Shown here piece by piece: positions 52,362 through 61,782 of a stretch of DNA of 64,000 bases; the stretch's first letter is position 1, and each line of letters begins with the position of its first letter. The notes beneath the pieces are model-generated. The model was not told the origin of the DNA. It saw nothing but the letters and a program-made list of their open reading frames with translations, and did not search any database. This DNA is from Georgfuchsia toluolica (GTDB taxonomy: Bacteria; Pseudomonadota; Gammaproteobacteria; Burkholderiales; Rhodocyclaceae): positions 3,162,001 to 3,226,000 of the forward strand of contig NZ_CAJQUM010000001.1 in the NCBI RefSeq assembly GCF_907163265.1, given 5' to 3'. Both the position numbers and the translations under genes were made by a program.

Positions 52362-53231
52362 TCAAGCGGGATAAGTCACCGCCTTAAGCAATGCCATAGG
52401 CCCCGCCTTGCGAACCAGCTCGATTTGCTCGGTGCGGCGAACCAAGATAGAACCAGCAAAACTCATCGCGTTCATTGAAATTTTTTCTGCGCCTTCTTCC
52501 CAATGTTCGCGGCTGCGCGGCACCACCAGCATCCAGTGGCGCCCGGTGAGCAGATTGTAGGGTGGCAGTTTTCCTTCCACCGCTGCGATTCCGCATTCGG
52601 TGCAAGCTCGGTAGAAAACATCATGCATATAAGTTGCAGCCTGCGCCGAATTAGTTCCCTGCTTCTGGTCAAGTGCGACAAATGCGTGGCGGAAATCAAA
52701 GTTAGGCAGCCGCTTTGGCCTGCCGTAGTTCCCCGCATCAGGCAATATTGCCTCCAGCGCAAAAGTACCGGGGGGCACCCACTGCAGATGTTTATGCGGT
52801 TGGCTGGCACCCCCGGTTACACCGCCGTTGTAGAACACAAGTCCGTCCAGCCTAGCCAGGGTGCGTGCCACCGCGTCGAAGTCGGCGACGGTCAGCATTG
52901 ATAGCTGTTCCTCGAAGATTCGGGTCACCATCAGGATATGTTTCTCGAACAGGGGAAACTTGTTCAACAGTGCGACATGAGTCGGGGACAGATCGGCGAC
53001 ATACAAATCCTGTTCATAGGGCAGGAAGGGATTGGAGTTCGCTGGCTTGTCTACCGTATTGAACAGTTTGGCGGCATCCTTGAGCGCCAGCGACGACAAC
53101 CAATGCACGCAGAATTCGATGCCACCCTCTGTCAAAGAGATCTGTTCAGTGGCAAGCGGCAGCAGGGCGCCGGTAGTGCGGGCGTGATCAGTGGCCTGAG
53201 TAATAGCGCTGGCCAGCGTTGGGAAATTCAT
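52362..53231 (-). CDS. ATP adenylyltransferase (Ap4A phosphorylase, HIT-like)
   Basis: 289 residues. The HIT-type active site is GGASQPHKHLQWVP (His-x-His-x-Gln). Other blocks are NSNPFLPYEQDLYVADLSPT, LLNKFPLFEKHILMVTR and PPYNLLTGRHWMLVVPRSRE. The enzyme phosphorolyses diadenosine tetraphosphate to ATP and ADP. It appears unlinked to the catabolic genes. Confidence 0.92.
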   Translation of the reverse strand: MNFPTLASAITQATDHARTTGALLPLATEQISLTEGGIEFCVHWLSSLALKDAAKLFNTVDKPANSNPFLPYEQDLYVADLSPTHVALLNKFPLFEKHILMVTRIFEEQLSMLTVADFDAVARTLARLDGLVFYNGGVTGGASQPHKHLQWVPPGTFALEAILPDAGNYGRPKRLPNFDFRHAFVALDQKQGTNSAQAATYMHDVFYRACTECGIAAVEGKLPPYNLLTGRHWMLVVPRSREHWEEGAEKISMNAMSFAGSILVRRTEQIELVRKAGPMALLKAVTYPA

Positions 53232-53710
53232 GGGCGTATTGTGTCACTACTGACATGGAATGGAAATCAGGAACGGCAGCTTCTATGAGGACTCAACTGT
53301 CATGCCCATTTTGATAAATGTTTTGTCGAAGGGTGATCTCAAGGTGCACTTCAAAGCCAGCAAGCCCTGCCACGATTTATTGAGAACCTACTCGTAATGG
53401 TTCTAACCATTGGAAACTATTGAAAATCCATCTTTTCTGATTTACGGTGAATTTTTGACGCCATAATTTCCCTCGACTGATCGGGTGAGAGTGCCATGCT
53501 AGGTTGGCGACTGGGGTATCTGGGAATCGAGACGATTCCGTCGTGGCTGGATAATTTTGAGGTTGAACAATTTTTCCGCCTCAGTCCGTCCGAAATTTCC
53601 GGTGGGCTGCCGTTCTCAGATTCCGCATGAAGGAAAAATCATTGTCCAAAACGGTCAGCGGCAGCCACCACATTTTATTCGGTTAGGTACATCTGGTTCT
53701 AGGAAATGAT
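53232..53710. other. 479-base interval without an assignable gene
   Basis: AT-rich. The only open frame of note is 53,496-53,630 (plus, 44 codons: MLGWRLGYLGIETIPSWLDN, then FEVEQFFRLSPSEISGG). It is unrecognised and could be a fragment of a transposase or recombinase. No terminal repeats or RNA genes were identified. Confidence 0.4.
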
Positions 53711-53824
53711 TGTCTACGCGAAACGAACAGTACCCAGAAATGAGGCCTAGCGGGAACTGAAAATTACCCAGGTGATTAACCTCACCTGCTCAAATTTTGA
53801 GCAGGGAAAAAGGAGATGATCACC

Positions 53825-55324
53825 ATGAAGCAACTGGGAATAATTCGACGTTTGTATTACCGGGATGGACTATCGTTATCGGAAATAGAGAGGCGCACCG
53901 GTCTGACGCGTAAGACGGTGAGGCGCTGGCTGGATACGGCGGAAGGGACGGAGCCGCAATACCATCGTCGGCCCGCCGAGGACACCAAGATTGCACCGCA
54001 TGTGGAATGGTTGACCAAGGCGCTGGAAACGGATGCACGCCGCCCCAAGCGAGACCGGCGCACGGCACTGAAACTGTTCGGGGAATTGCAAGCTGCCGGA
54101 TTTAGTGGCGACTATAGCCTGGTCACCGCGTTTGTCCGACACTGGCGCGAGGACGGCGGACAGGCACTGGCCAAGGCCTACGTGCCGCTGCATTTCGAGT
54201 TGGGTGAAGCCTTCCAGTTTGACTGGAGCGAAGAGCGCCTGGTCATTGGCGGCGTCTGGCGCAAGATTCTGGCGGCCCATCTCAAGCTCTGCGCCAGCCG
54301 GGCCTTCGTTCTCCAGGCGTACCCGACGCAAAACCACGAAATGCTGTTCGATGCGCATACGCGATCATTTGCCGCGCTGGGCGGTATTCCAAGGCGTGGC
54401 ATTTACGACAACATGAAGACCGCGGTGGACAAGGTCAAGCAACGAAAGCTCAGGACGGTTAACACGCGCTTCGCGGCGATGGCCTCGCACTATCTGTTCG
54501 ATCCGGATTTCTGCAACGTTGCCAGTGGCTGGGAGAAGGGCATCGTCGAGAAGAACGTGCAGGACAGTCGGCAGCGCATTTGGCAGGATGCGGCCAAGGA
54601 GCGGTTCGGATCGTTTGCCGAACTCAACCTGTGGTTGCTGGCGAAATGCCGTGCACTTTGGCAGGAACTGCGTCACACCGAGTACGGCGATCTCACGCTG
54701 GCCGAAATGCTGGAACATGAGCAACCCAGCCTGATGCCGATGGTCACGCCGTTCGATGGTTACGTCGAAACCCTGGGCAAGGTTTCCAGCGTTTGTCTCG
54801 TCAGCTACGACCGCAACCGTTATTCGGCACCTTGCGAACTCGTCGGGCAAATCGTGAGCATCCGGATCTATCCCGATCGAATCGATTTCGTTGCGCACGA
54901 TGCTGTCGTGGCAAGCCACTTGCGCTGTTTCGATCGGAACCAGACCTGCTACGACTGGCAGCATTACATCCCGCTAATCGAGAGAAAGCCCGGTGCCCTG
55001 AGAAATGGCGCGCCGTTCGCGGACATGCCTGCGCCACTGCAACAGCTGCGCCGACTCCTGCTCAAGCGTGACGGCGGTGATCGTGTCATGGCGAAGGTGC
55101 TCGCTGCCGTACCCCAATCCGGGCTGGAAGCGGTCTTGGTTGCCGTGGAGTTGGTGCTGGAATCGGCCAACCCGAGTTCAGAGCATGTCGAGAATGTGTT
55201 GAACCGACTCAAGAACACGCCCGTGCCGACACCCGTGGAGACGATGCTGGCGGTGTGCGAGGTGCCGATTGTGGACACGGAACGCTACGACAGCCTGCGT
55301 GAGGAGGTGGTCCATGACGCGTGA
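53825..55324 (+). CDS. istA: IS21-family transposase IstA
   Basis: About 499 residues. The N-terminal HTH is [20 protein letters not shown]. The DDE core is [16 protein letters not shown] (D), [13 protein letters not shown] (D) and [17 protein letters not shown] (E). The start is placed at the second ATG, 9 bases after AAGGAG. It overlaps istB by 11 bases. Intact. Confidence 0.95.
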   Translation: MKQLGIIRRLYYRDGLSLSEIERRTGLTRKTVRRWLDTAEGTEPQYHRRPAEDTKIAPHVEWLTKALETDARRPKRDRRTALKLFGELQAAGFSGDYSLVTAFVRHWREDGGQALAKAYVPLHFELGEAFQFDWSEERLVIGGVWRKILAAHLKLCASRAFVLQAYPTQNHEMLFDAHTRSFAALGGIPRRGIYDNMKTAVDKVKQRKLRTVNTRFAAMASHYLFDPDFCNVASGWEKGIVEKNVQDSRQRIWQDAAKERFGSFAELNLWLLAKCRALWQELRHTEYGDLTLAEMLEHEQPSLMPMVTPFDGYVETLGKVSSVCLVSYDRNRYSAPCELVGQIVSIRIYPDRIDFVAHDAVVASHLRCFDRNQTCYDWQHYIPLIERKPGALRNGAPFADMPAPLQQLRRLLLKRDGGDRVMAKVLAAVPQSGLEAVLVAVELVLESANPSSEHVENVLNRLKNTPVPTPVETMLAVCEVPIVDTERYDSLREEVVHDA

Positions 55325-56120
55325 CATCACCGCCGAACTCAAGGGGTTGCGCCTATACAGTATGGTGGGCGCTTGGGAAGATCTGGTTTCGCAGGGTAAC
55401 GGCGCCAGCTTTCAATCCGCGCAGTGGCTGGTCGAGCATCTGCTGGAAGCGGAACATACCAACCGGGTGATGCGCTCGATCAGCCACCAAATGCACGCGG
55501 CCAAGTTTCCGGTGCATCGAGACCTGGCCGGTTTCGACTTCGCGCACTCGAAGGTCGATGAGGTACTGATCAAGAAGTTGGCCAGCCTGTCCTTTACTGA
55601 GGCTGCGCACAATGTGGTGTTCATCGGCGGCACCGGCACCGGCAAGACACATCTGTCGACGGCGTTGGGGATCTCCGGCATTACGCAGCACGGCAAGCGC
55701 GTGCGCTTCTACTCGACGGTCGATTTGGTGAATATGCTGGAGCAGGAGAAGGCGGCTGGAAAGTCAGGAAAACTGGCGTTCTCGCTGATGCGCGTTGACC
55801 TGGTGATTCTGGATGAGTTGGGCTACCTGCCTTTCAGTCAAGCGGGAGGTGCGTTGTTGTTTCATTTGCTGTCGAAGCTCTATGAGCACACCAGCGTGAT
55901 GATCACGACCAACCTGACCTTCGGTGAATGGGGCAATGTCTTTGGCGACGCCAAGATGACCACTGCGCTGCTGGATCGGCTGACGCATCACTGCCATATC
56001 GTGGAAACCGGTAACGAGTCTTATCGATTTCGCCACAGTGCCGCTACCGCCAAGTCAAGAATCAAGGAACGTGAGCAGAGCAAACGTGCCAAAACAGAGG
56101 GCAAGCATGATCCCTTCTGA
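55314..56120 (+). CDS. istB: IS21-family ATP-binding helper IstB
   Basis: About 268 residues, DnaA/DnaC-like AAA+ ATPase that helps IstA choose targets. Walker A is [17 protein letters not shown] and Walker B is [23 protein letters not shown] inside istA serves as ribosome binding site for ATG 55,314. The C-terminal tail is basic ([19 protein letters not shown]). Intact, so the element may be mobile. Confidence 0.95.
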   Translation: MTRDITAELKGLRLYSMVGAWEDLVSQGNGASFQSAQWLVEHLLEAEHTNRVMRSISHQMHAAKFPVHRDLAGFDFAHSKVDEVLIKKLASLSFTEAAHNVVFIGGTGTGKTHLSTALGISGITQHGKRVRFYSTVDLVNMLEQEKAAGKSGKLAFSLMRVDLVILDELGYLPFSQAGGALLFHLLSKLYEHTSVMITTNLTFGEWGNVFGDAKMTTALLDRLTHHCHIVETGNESYRFRHSAATAKSRIKEREQSKRAKTEGKHDPF

Positions 56121-56305
56121 CGGTTGGCCACGCGGGGAAATCCGCTTCGGGCTACGCCCTGCGCGGCTTCCCCCGCGCAACTGCATGGAGGTGCCCAACA
56201 CAAAACTACGATACACTTATCCACATGCCGTCCAATGACGGACAGTTAACGCACCTGAGTAAAATTAAGTTCGCACTGCTGGGTACTTTTAAATTCGCGC
56301 CGTCA

Positions 56306-56581
56306 AACCAGGTCTACCTGGCTTGTAACTCCGCCGGCCTGGAATGCCGAAGTAATGGCCGATGCTGCGGTATAGCTGGGAAACTCGATAATCAGCAGTA
56401 CGTCCCACGGGCCATGGGATAACCAGGCGCTCTTAACTTTGCCCCCCAACTCCTCAACGAGCGGGTTTACAACTGCAAGTCGGTTAGACGGGTTTTTGAT
56501 CAGATCACATCGATACTCCGCCGTGTACTGCACGATAATTGCGTAGCTATCCACTTGGCACCCCCGATTGGTTAAAAGCAT
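56306..56581 (-). pseudogene. GYD-domain protein, 3' end cut off by IS21
   Basis: YAIIVQYTAEYRCDLIKNPS, EELGGKVKSAWLSHGPWDVL and LIIEFPSYTAASAITSAFQA match the small GYD-domain fold (usual form: GG-V-S-Y---G-YD-V-I-E-P). The frame reaches TSQVDLV and stops at a TGA formed by the first bases of the IS21 end, so the natural C-terminus (about 20 or more residues) is lost. I do not find the missing part on the far side of the IS. Function of GYD proteins is unknown. Confidence 0.7.
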
Positions 56582-56772
56582 ACGCTACTGACATAAATTG
56601 TAGAACATCCTCAGTAGCGAATCTTGAAATATTGTAATTTGAATAAGTCGATCAGCCCTTGCCACTATCGGCATTGTGACAATTACCATATGGAATGGGG
56701 ATCCCATTCTTCTGCTTATTGGCCGTGAGTCGTCCAACTTGGAAAGATTGGCATCATCGTAAAAGCCGACCT

Positions 56773-57225
56773 TCAATCATCGGCATCGCGTGCATTGGCT
56801 GCAAGAGCACCAGAATCTATCGCTGCAATAATTTCCTTGGCTTGAGTTACGTATTGTCTGGGAACCTGAAGCCTGGCTCCGCCCAAAGCTGGGGATGCCA
56901 CCGAAAAAGCTTGGTTCATATTTCCGTCCATCACGAAGGCAGGTATTCCTTCCGCTTCCAGCCGGGCGCGTAATATTTCCAAGCGCTGGCTTTTGAATGA
57001 GCGGGCGATGGTTTCTAAATGGACGGGGTCTCCGTCATCAGACTTGATTTCCTCTTCCACCGGCAATGAAGATGGATGAGGTATTCCTCGCCGTGAAAGT
57101 TCTGCTTCGGCAATTTCAAAAGCAAGAGGCGTCAGAGTCCCGGACTCAAAGGTCTCCAGCAGGTAGTCATCAGCCAAACCAGCGAAATATTTAGTGAGCT
57201 CGTCTCTGTTTCTGGAGGAAAACAT
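56773..57225 (-). CDS. DUF2007-domain protein
   Basis: 150 residues, soluble. The C-terminal half (ETIARSFKSQRLEILRARLE, AEGIPAFVMDGNMNQAFSV, GGARLQVPRQYVTQAKEII) matches the putative signal-transducing DUF2007 domain. The N-terminal ~60 residues (LTKYFAGLADDYLLETFESG) are a small helical region also seen in such proteins. No operon partner. Function unknown. Confidence 0.75.
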   Translation of the reverse strand: MFSSRNRDELTKYFAGLADDYLLETFESGTLTPLAFEIAEAELSRRGIPHPSSLPVEEEIKSDDGDPVHLETIARSFKSQRLEILRARLEAEGIPAFVMDGNMNQAFSVASPALGGARLQVPRQYVTQAKEIIAAIDSGALAANARDADD

Positions 57226-57443
57226 TGTTTAACTCTATCCGATGGGTTTAGATCTCCGCATGTAACTGCTTTGCCATCAACCAGCAATTCGTCGACAAGT
57301 ATAGGTGTGATCGGTTGGAGACGGAGCTTGTTGCGCGATGGCGCATCGCCCCAGGGCGAGAACGACACAATCCCGCCCTCTCTGCCATGCCAAAACAATA
57401 ATGACAGGGTGTGAATATGATCAGCCGCACTGCCGCATTGGCC

Positions 57444-60400
57444 TCATTCCCCGCCCGTCGGTACGACCGGGCTGGATGTGCGGCGTGCCTGCTTGCGGCG
57501 GACATACCAGTTGTGGGCGCGGTCGAGGTAGAGATAGACGACGGGCGTGGTGAACAGGGTCATCGCCTGGGATACCAGGAGTCCGCCCACCATCGCATAG
57601 CCCAGCGGCCGGCGCAGTTCGGAGCCGGCGCCGTGGCCCAGCATCAGCGGCAGGCCGGCCAGAAGTGCGCACATGGTGGTCATCATGATCGGCCGGAAGC
57701 GCAACAGACAGGCCTGGTAAATAGCTTGGTGGGCCTCCAGGCCATGCTCCCGCTCGGCGCTGAGAGCAAAGTCGATCATCATGATGCCGTTTTTCTTGAC
57801 GATGCCGATCAACAGGATGATACCGATCAGCGCGATTACGCTCAGGTCGTAGCCGCCCAGGCGCAGCACCAGCAGGGCCCCGACCCCGGCCGAGGGCAGG
57901 GTCGAGAGAATCGTCAGGGGATGGATATAGCTCTCGTAGAGCAGGCCGAGCACGATATAGACCGCTACCAGGGCGGCGGCGATCAGGTAGGGCTGGGTCG
58001 CCAGGGAATCACCGAAAGCCTTGGCCGTGCCCTGGAAGCTTCCCGACAACGTCGCCGGCACGCCCATCTCGGCCTTTGCCTTCTCGATCGCCTTCACCGC
58101 GTCACCGAGCGCCACGCCAGGCGCGACATTGAACGAGATGGTCACCGCCGGGAACTGGCCCTGGTGGCTGATGAGCAGGTAGGCGGTCTTGCTGGTGTCG
58201 ACCTTGACGAAGGCCGACAGCGGCACCTGCTGGCCGGTCAGCGGCGAGGTGACGTAGAGCTTGTCGAACAGCGCCGGGTCTTCCTGCAGCTTTGGCGACA
58301 CTTCCAGAATTACGCGATAGCTGTTGGTCTGTGTGTAGTACTGCGCTACCTGGCGCTGGCCGATGGCGTCGTACAGCGTCGCGTCGATCAGTGCCGGCGA
58401 AATGCCGAAGCTCGATGCACGGGCGCGGTCGATGGTCAGCGTCGCCGCGGCGGCTGCGTTCTGCTGGTCGGAGGCCACATCGGTCAACTGCGGCACGCGG
58501 CGCAGACGGTCGAGCAGGCGCGGCGCCCAGATGTTGAGTTCGTCGAGGTCGGTGTCGGTCACCGTGTATTGGTATTGGGTACGGGACAAGCGGCCGCCGA
58601 CGTTGATGTCCTGCGGCGCCTGCATGAACAGGTTGATGCCCTGCACGCCTGACAATTGCGGGCGCAGGCGCGCGATCACCTCGTCGGCGGTGGCAGTGCG
58701 GCCCTCGTTCTTGGGCTTCAAGGCGATGAAGAAGACGCCGGTGTTGGCGGTGTTGCTGCCGGCGAACATGCCGAAGCCAGTGACATCCGGGTCCTGGCGC
58801 ACGACCTCGGCCAGCCGCTTCATGCGCTCGCGCATGGCGAGGAAGGAGGCGTCCTGGGAGGTCTCGGCGAAGCCGTAGATGGTGCCGGTGTCCTGCTGCG
58901 GGAAGAAGCCCTTGGGGCTGAAGGCGAACATCGCCACGCTCAGGACCAAGGTGGCGAGGAAGACGCAGAGGGTGGCGAACTCGTGCTTGAGGACAAAATC
59001 CAGCCCGTGCTTGTAGCTGGCCGCCATTGCCGCGAAGCCCTGCTCGAACAGCCGGTACAGGCGTCCGTGCGGTTTGCTGTGGGCGTCGGTGAGATAGCGC
59101 GAGCACAGCATCGGCGTCAGCGTCAACGACACCGCCACCGAGACGACGATGGTCATGGTCACGGTGACGGCGAACTCGCGAAACAGGCGGCCGACGATGC
59201 CGCCCATCAGCAGCAGAGGAATAAAGACGGCCACCAGCGAGACCGAGATCGAGATGATGGTGAAGCCGATTTCTGCCGCGCCCTTGTAGGCGGCTTCGAG
59301 CGGCTTCATGCCGGCCTCGACGTGGCGATAGATGTTCTCCAGCATGACGATGGCGTCGTCGACGACGAAACCCACGGCGATGGTCAGCGCCATCAGCGAC
59401 AGGTTGTCCAGGCTGTAGTTCAGCAGGTACATCGCCGCCGCTGTGCCCATCAGCGCCAGCGGCACTGTCAGGCCGGGAATCACGGTAGCCGGCACACTGA
59501 GCAGGAAGACGAAGATGACCAGGATCACGGCAATGATGGTGATGATCAGCGTCATCTCGACGTCATGCACCGAGGCGCGGATGTTCTGTGTCCGGTCCAC
59601 CAGGATGTTAACCGTGACGGTCGGCGGAATTGCCGCGCGCAGCCGTGGCAGCGCGGCCTTGATGCGGTCGACGGTTTCGATCACGTTGGCGCCCGGCTGC
59701 TTGCGCACGAACAGGATCATGCCGCGGCCGTTGTGGACGCTGCTGTCCGGCGCTGCCGCGGCGCCGGCATAGGCCCAGCCGGCGGTGAGGATGTTCTCCG
59801 GCCCTTCGACGGCGACGCCTATATCGCGCACCCTCACCGGCGCACCGTTGCGGTAGGCCAGCACCATGTCGTTCCAGGGCTCGGCCTTCAGCACCTGGTC
59901 GTTGGTGTAGACGGCGAAGCTCTGCTGTTTGCCGTTGATGCTGCCGGTGGGCTGGCTGACCGTGGTGGTCGCGATCACCCCGCGCACTTCCTCCAGGCTC
60001 ATGCCCATGGCGGAAAGCCTGGCTGGATCCACCTGTATGCGCACCGAGGGCTTTTGCGCGCCGCCGATGCCGACATCGCTGACGCCGGTGATTTGCGAAA
60101 TCTGCTGCGCCAGGATGGTATCGGCATATTCATTTACCTGCGTCAGCGGCAGGGTGTCAGACTGTACCGCCAGCACCAGGATGGCCTGATCGGCCGGATT
60201 GGTCTTGCGAAAAGTCGGCGGACTCGGCAGGTTGACGGGCAGTTGGCCACTGGCGGCATTGATGGCCGACTGCACATCGAGTGCGGCGGCATCGATATTG
60301 CGGTTGAGGTCGAACTGTAGCGTGATCGACGTCGAGCCCAGCGCGCTGGTCGAAGTCATCTGCGACAGACCGGAGATGAGCGAGAACTGCCGTTCCAGGG

Positions 60401-60596
60401 GCTGGGCCACGTTGGCGGCCATGGTCTCCGGATTGGCCCCGGGCAGGCGGGCCGAGACCTGGATGGTGGGGAAGTCGACCTGCGGCAGAGCCGATACCGG
60501 CAGCAAAGGCCACACGGCGATGCCGACCAGCAGGATGGCCAATGACAGCAGCGAAGTGCCGATAGGGCGCTTGATGAAAACAGCGGAGATGTTCAT
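57444..60596 (-). CDS. RND efflux transporter, inner-membrane pump (MdtB/MuxB-like)
   Basis: 1,050 residues with the twelve-helix RND plan. Typical segments are the N-terminal AVFIKRPIGTSLLSLAILLV, TM4 proton-relay TIAVGFVVDDAIVMLENIYR (two adjacent Asp), and the C-terminal VIALIGIILLIGIVKKNGIM. Similarity of the periplasmic part (SALPQVDFPTIQVSARLPGA) to MdtB/MdtC/MuxB types is clear. It exports hydrophobic compounds by proton antiport. Its ATG overlaps the membrane-fusion gene stop. Only one pump gene is present, unlike the two in mdtBC. Confidence 0.95.
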   Translation of the reverse strand: MNISAVFIKRPIGTSLLSLAILLVGIAVWPLLPVSALPQVDFPTIQVSARLPGANPETMAANVAQPLERQFSLISGLSQMTSTSALGSTSITLQFDLNRNIDAAALDVQSAINAASGQLPVNLPSPPTFRKTNPADQAILVLAVQSDTLPLTQVNEYADTILAQQISQITGVSDVGIGGAQKPSVRIQVDPARLSAMGMSLEEVRGVIATTTVSQPTGSINGKQQSFAVYTNDQVLKAEPWNDMVLAYRNGAPVRVRDIGVAVEGPENILTAGWAYAGAAAAPDSSVHNGRGMILFVRKQPGANVIETVDRIKAALPRLRAAIPPTVTVNILVDRTQNIRASVHDVEMTLIITIIAVILVIFVFLLSVPATVIPGLTVPLALMGTAAAMYLLNYSLDNLSLMALTIAVGFVVDDAIVMLENIYRHVEAGMKPLEAAYKGAAEIGFTIISISVSLVAVFIPLLLMGGIVGRLFREFAVTVTMTIVVSVAVSLTLTPMLCSRYLTDAHSKPHGRLYRLFEQGFAAMAASYKHGLDFVLKHEFATLCVFLATLVLSVAMFAFSPKGFFPQQDTGTIYGFAETSQDASFLAMRERMKRLAEVVRQDPDVTGFGMFAGSNTANTGVFFIALKPKNEGRTATADEVIARLRPQLSGVQGINLFMQAPQDINVGGRLSRTQYQYTVTDTDLDELNIWAPRLLDRLRRVPQLTDVASDQQNAAAAATLTIDRARASSFGISPALIDATLYDAIGQRQVAQYYTQTNSYRVILEVSPKLQEDPALFDKLYVTSPLTGQQVPLSAFVKVDTSKTAYLLISHQGQFPAVTISFNVAPGVALGDAVKAIEKAKAEMGVPATLSGSFQGTAKAFGDSLATQPYLIAAALVAVYIVLGLLYESYIHPLTILSTLPSAGVGALLVLRLGGYDLSVIALIGIILLIGIVKKNGIMMIDFALSAEREHGLEAHQAIYQACLLRFRPIMMTTMCALLAGLPLMLGHGAGSELRRPLGYAMVGGLLVSQAMTLFTTPVVYLYLDRAHNWYVRRKQARRTSSPVVPTGGE

Positions 60597-61768
60597 CGAC
60601 GCGCACCAGTCGCTGCCGCTGCGGCGCCGGGGCCGGCGACGACGCTGCCGCCGGGCTTGATCTTGTATTGACCTTCCAGCACCACGGTCTCACCCGCCTG
60701 CAGTCCCTTGGCGACGACGGCCTTGTCGTCCTGGATTTGCAGCACTTCGATGGGCCGCATCTCGGCCTTGCCGTCACCGTGAATGACGTAGGCATAGATG
60801 CCGGCCTGGCTCCGCTGCACCACCGGCGCCGGCACGGTCAGTGCCTGCTTGTGCTCGCCCAGTTGCAGCCGCACATTGACGTACTGGCCCGGCCACAGCA
60901 TGTGCTTCGGGTTGGCAAAGCGCGCCTTGAGCAGCACAGTGCCGCTGGCGACATCGATCTGGTTGTTCACCAGCACCAGTTCGCCGCGCGCCAGCAGCGT
61001 ATCGCCCTCGCGGGCGTAGGCCAGCACCGGGAGCTTGTGCGCGCCCTGACGGGCGCCGTTGATCGCCTGCACCGTATCGCCGGGCAGCGTGAAGACCACG
61101 CTAATCGGATCGATCTGGTTGATCACGACCAGGCCGTTGGCATCGCTGGCGTGCACGATGTTGCCGGGGTCGACCAGACGCGCGCCGACGCGGCCGGCGA
61201 GCGGCGCTGTGATGGTTGCATAGCCAAGCTTGACCTGGGCGTAATGGATCTGCGCCTCGTCGGTCTGCACGGCGGCCTGCAACTGGGCGACCAGCGCACG
61301 CTGGGTATCCAGCGTCTGCTGCGAGGTCGCATCTTCCTTGATCAACTGCTGGTAACGGCCAAGGTCCAGCCGCGCGTTGGCCAGTTGCGCCTCCTCCTTC
61401 GCCTTCTGCGCCTGCACCTGCTCCAACTGGGCGCGCAGCGAGCGCGTATCGAGTTGGGCCAGCATCTGGCCGACCTTCACGTCCTGGCCTTCGACATAGT
61501 CGACGCGATCAAGCTGGCCGTCCACCCGCGTCCTTACCGTGACCGTGGCCAGCGCTTGCACGGTACCGACGCCGATCAGGAAATTCGGCACGTCCTCGCG
61601 CGCCACCCGGACCAGCGTGGCGGAAACGGCGGGCGCCACTTTGGGCGCGGCCGGCACTGCCTCGATGTAATTGCGCCATGCGAACCAGGCGACTACCGCG
61701 ATTGCCAGCAAAAATGCGCCGCGGCGCAGCCAGTGTTGTTTGGAAAGCGGGGAGGATCTGTTATCCAT
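60593..61768 (-). CDS. RND efflux membrane-fusion (periplasmic adaptor) protein
   Basis: 391 residues. The N-terminal membrane anchor is RGAFLLAIAVVAWFAW. The lipoyl-like half-motifs are VRTRVDGQLDRVDYVEGQDV and YATITAPLAGRVGARLVDPG, flanking an alpha-helical hairpin (QLEQVQAQKAKEEAQLANAR), with beta-barrel part PGQYVNVRLQLGE. It bridges pump and outer-membrane channel. Operon order is channel, adaptor, pump on the minus strand. Confidence 0.95.
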   Translation of the reverse strand: MDNRSSPLSKQHWLRRGAFLLAIAVVAWFAWRNYIEAVPAAPKVAPAVSATLVRVAREDVPNFLIGVGTVQALATVTVRTRVDGQLDRVDYVEGQDVKVGQMLAQLDTRSLRAQLEQVQAQKAKEEAQLANARLDLGRYQQLIKEDATSQQTLDTQRALVAQLQAAVQTDEAQIHYAQVKLGYATITAPLAGRVGARLVDPGNIVHASDANGLVVINQIDPISVVFTLPGDTVQAINGARQGAHKLPVLAYAREGDTLLARGELVLVNNQIDVASGTVLLKARFANPKHMLWPGQYVNVRLQLGEHKQALTVPAPVVQRSQAGIYAYVIHGDGKAEMRPIEVLQIQDDKAVVAKGLQAGETVVLEGQYKIKPGGSVVAGPGAAAAATGARR

Positions 61769-61782
61769 ATTGACTATCTTCT

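Larger units (their letters stand above)
53711..56305 (+). mobile_element. IS21-family insertion sequence, apparently complete
   Basis: About 2,595 bases with TG...CA ends. The left end TGTCTACGCGAAACGAACA-GTACCCAG and the complement of the right end TGACGGCGCGAATTTAAAA-GTACCCAG agree in the GCGAA block and in GTACCCAG at identical distance (19 bases). A second, inner matching block is TTACCCAGGTGATTAAC on the left and TTACTCAGGTGCGTTAAC on the right. Such multiple terminal repeats are typical of IS21. It carries istA and istB. No target duplication is evident at the flanks. Confidence 0.85.

Noticed and set aside
53680-56320. Extended similarity of sequences just outside the IS21 ends (GGTACATCTGGTT / GGTAGACCTGGTT)
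   Set aside because: Distances to the conserved IS blocks differ on the two sides, and the right-hand copy encodes the GYD protein; treated as coincidence.
58656-60320. 554-codon plus-strand open frame antisense to the RND pump
   Set aside because: It is a shadow of the G+C-rich pump gene: composition is dominated by Arg, Gly, His and Asp runs, with no domain and no ribosome binding site.
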